Positions 63,901 to 64,000 of a stretch of DNA of 64,000 nt are shown one piece after another (position 1 is the first letter of the stretch; each line of letters opens with the position of its first letter). The DNA lies in assembly GCF_000282135.1 (NCBI RefSeq), contig NZ_AKJW01000004.1, positions 1 to 64,000 of the forward strand, given 5' to 3'. Position numbers and translations under genes: made by a program. The notes below the pieces were generated by a model, which worked only from the letters and a program-made list of their open reading frames with translations, was not told where the DNA came from and did no database searches. This DNA comes from Herbaspirillum sp. CF444. Its GTDB lineage: Bacteria; Pseudomonadota; Gammaproteobacteria; Burkholderiales; Burkholderiaceae_D.

Positions 63901-64000
63901 AGCGCATCGCCGTGCCGGCGCAACCGGTGGTGATCCGCATGCCGGAAACGCTGGACAAGCTGCTCAAGCGCCGCGTGGCTTTCCTGACCGAGTATCAGGA
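60969..64000 (+). CDS. Fused indolepyruvate ferredoxin oxidoreductase (partial)
   Basis: This is a thiamine-pyrophosphate-dependent 2-oxoacid:ferredoxin oxidoreductase in which the alpha (IorA) and gamma (IorB) parts are one chain. It oxidises indolepyruvate or similar aryl pyruvates to the acyl-CoA. The first 1010 codons are in the window and the C-terminus lies beyond it. Seen in order are a pyrimidine-domain stretch (SGYRGSPLGGLDEALW, about 90-110), a TPP-binding region near 480-560 (CSGCPHNTST, GGEGGPWIGQAPF), an iron-sulfur segment with CEGCGDCGVQSNC near 688, and an IorB-like domain from about 770 (INGIGGTGVITIGAL). The N-terminus has an unusual ~45-residue Ser/Ala-rich tail before SLDDKYT. 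A GGAG site supports the start. Confidence 0.9.
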   Translation, partial: MESRSAAGLAGLSILPDVAGQTVRGPATHSSAAPSSSASSSTALAPVSLDDKYTATSGSIFLSGIQALVRLPLLQYLRDQKAGLHTAGFISGYRGSPLGGLDEALWKAKPHLEAHKVRFQPGTNEDMAATAVWGTQQVDLIGPAKVDGVFAMWYGKGPGVDRCGDVLKHMNHAGTSAKGGVLLVAGDDHGAYSSTLPHQSDHIFSASMIPMLYPCNVQEYLDLGLHGWAMSRFSGCTVGFKALADTVESSASVDADPFRVEINYPADFVMPEGGLNARLSTDTLGVQARKQEALMQDYKIYAALAYARANKLNRVMIDSPRARLGIIASGKSYLDVLEALSELGIDEEFAAEIGLRLFKVSMPWPLEPEGVREFAQGLDEILVVEEKRQMVEYQLKEQLYNWRDDVRPRVIGKFDEKGEWVAPRGEWLLTSKADFSVAQIARVIAARIARFHTSDLIKARLAFLDAKDAVLNKAVGTPPRPAYYCSGCPHNTSTKVPEGSFALAGIGCHVMATAIYPEFNKLTTHMGGEGGPWIGQAPFSQVPHVFANLGDGTYFHSGYLAIRAAVAANVNMTYKILYNDAVAMTGGQPVDGTTSVPMIAQQMAAEGIKRIALVSEDVSRYADRSNLPALATIHDRKDMDAVQRELRELPGVTVIIYDQTCAAEKRRRRKKGEYPDPDQRLFINEAVCEGCGDCGVQSNCTSILPLETEFGRKRAIDQSSCNKDYSCVKGFCPSFVTVSGGKLKKSKTGVIKKDAADDFGVLPEPAIPSCDTPFNILINGIGGTGVITIGALMGMAAHLEGKGASVLDMTGMSQKNGSVTSHVRIARTPQAIRAQRIATGEADLILGCDMLTAGSHDAISKMRPGRTRAVVNVHQQPPGQFAKNPDWQFPFEDVKALIQESVDQQADFIDATRLATALMGDSIATNLFMLGYAYQRGELPLTEAALLRAIEMNGVAVDSNKTSFLWGRRAAVDPARVERIAVPAQPVVIRMPETLDKLLKRRVAFLTEYQ

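Noticed and set aside
61254-63923. An 889-codon minus-strand open frame at the right end
   Set aside because: It is antisense to the indolepyruvate oxidoreductase, whose motifs are unmistakable on the plus strand.
1-64000. CRISPR arrays, prophage genes, complete insertion sequences, rRNA or tRNA genes
   Set aside because: I looked for regularly spaced repeats, integrase or transposase motifs and conserved RNA cores and saw none; the two tandem arrays have no spacers.

Overview
The window reads as chromosomal DNA of a GC-rich Gram-negative bacterium, most likely a betaproteobacterium of the order Burkholderiales and, by resemblance of the proteins, near Herbaspirillum or another Oxalobacteraceae genus. 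The genus is an inference; no rRNA or unique marker is present. The layout is compact, with 49 protein genes called (two of them tentative). I see no tRNA, rRNA, CRISPR array, prophage or intact insertion sequence. Several lineage-type palindromic or tandem repeats lie in the gaps.

Region by region: (1) 0.7-5.3 kb is a signalling island: a membrane histidine kinase, a receiver-PAS-kinase fusion, a NarL-type regulator and an Rcp1/CheY-like receiver. (2) 5.4-15.1 kb has a Crp/Fnr-type regulator divergent from a seven-gene uptake and activation cluster: a FadD-like acyl-CoA ligase, a complete branched-chain-amino-acid-type ABC transporter (ATPase, two permeases, binding protein, second ATPase) and a PaaK-like ligase that lacks the usual ATP loop. 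(3) 15.2-27 kb holds housekeeping genes: PpiD chaperone, class I amidotransferase, TesA-like esterase divergent from a YbbA/LolD-like ATPase, a drug/metabolite transporter, NAD(P)HX repair enzyme, D-amino acid dehydrogenase, BON lipoprotein, and a LysR regulator divergent from a zinc-type dehydrogenase. (4) 27-37 kb: purL, a porin, then a minus-strand run selO-msrB-yciB-bolA-PPIase. (5) 37-40 kb: a secreted unknown protein and a two-HKD phospholipase-D-like protein. (6) 39.8-46.5 kb: a catabolic cluster (dehydrogenase, aldehyde dehydrogenase, dehydrogenase, MFS importer) divergent from a GntR/FCD regulator that is followed by a LysR regulator. (7) 46.6-52 kb: an aminoethylphosphonate-type ABC importer with a flavin amine oxidoreductase. 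(8) 52.4-61 kb: a TonB-domain lipoprotein, a fatty acid hydroxylase/sterol desaturase family protein, a MocR regulator divergent from an unusual fusion of a ferredoxin-NAD(P)H reductase with an M24 metallopeptidase, a diguanylate cyclase, an alpha/beta hydrolase, an ABM monooxygenase and a small membrane protein. (9) From 61 kb to the edge runs a fused indolepyruvate ferredoxin oxidoreductase, cut by the window end.

The overall picture is a soil- or plant-associated heterotroph that imports and activates aromatic or fatty acids, phosphonates and sugar-like compounds. The most unusual single object is the reductase-M24 peptidase fusion at 56.2-57.9 kb with its divergent MocR regulator. Other points worth a second look are the ATP-loop-less ligase, a possible small RNA or leader before ppiD, a 119-bp element with 17-bp inverted ends, a three-copy paired-hairpin repeat, and two separate tandem arrays that each hold four 11-bp units.
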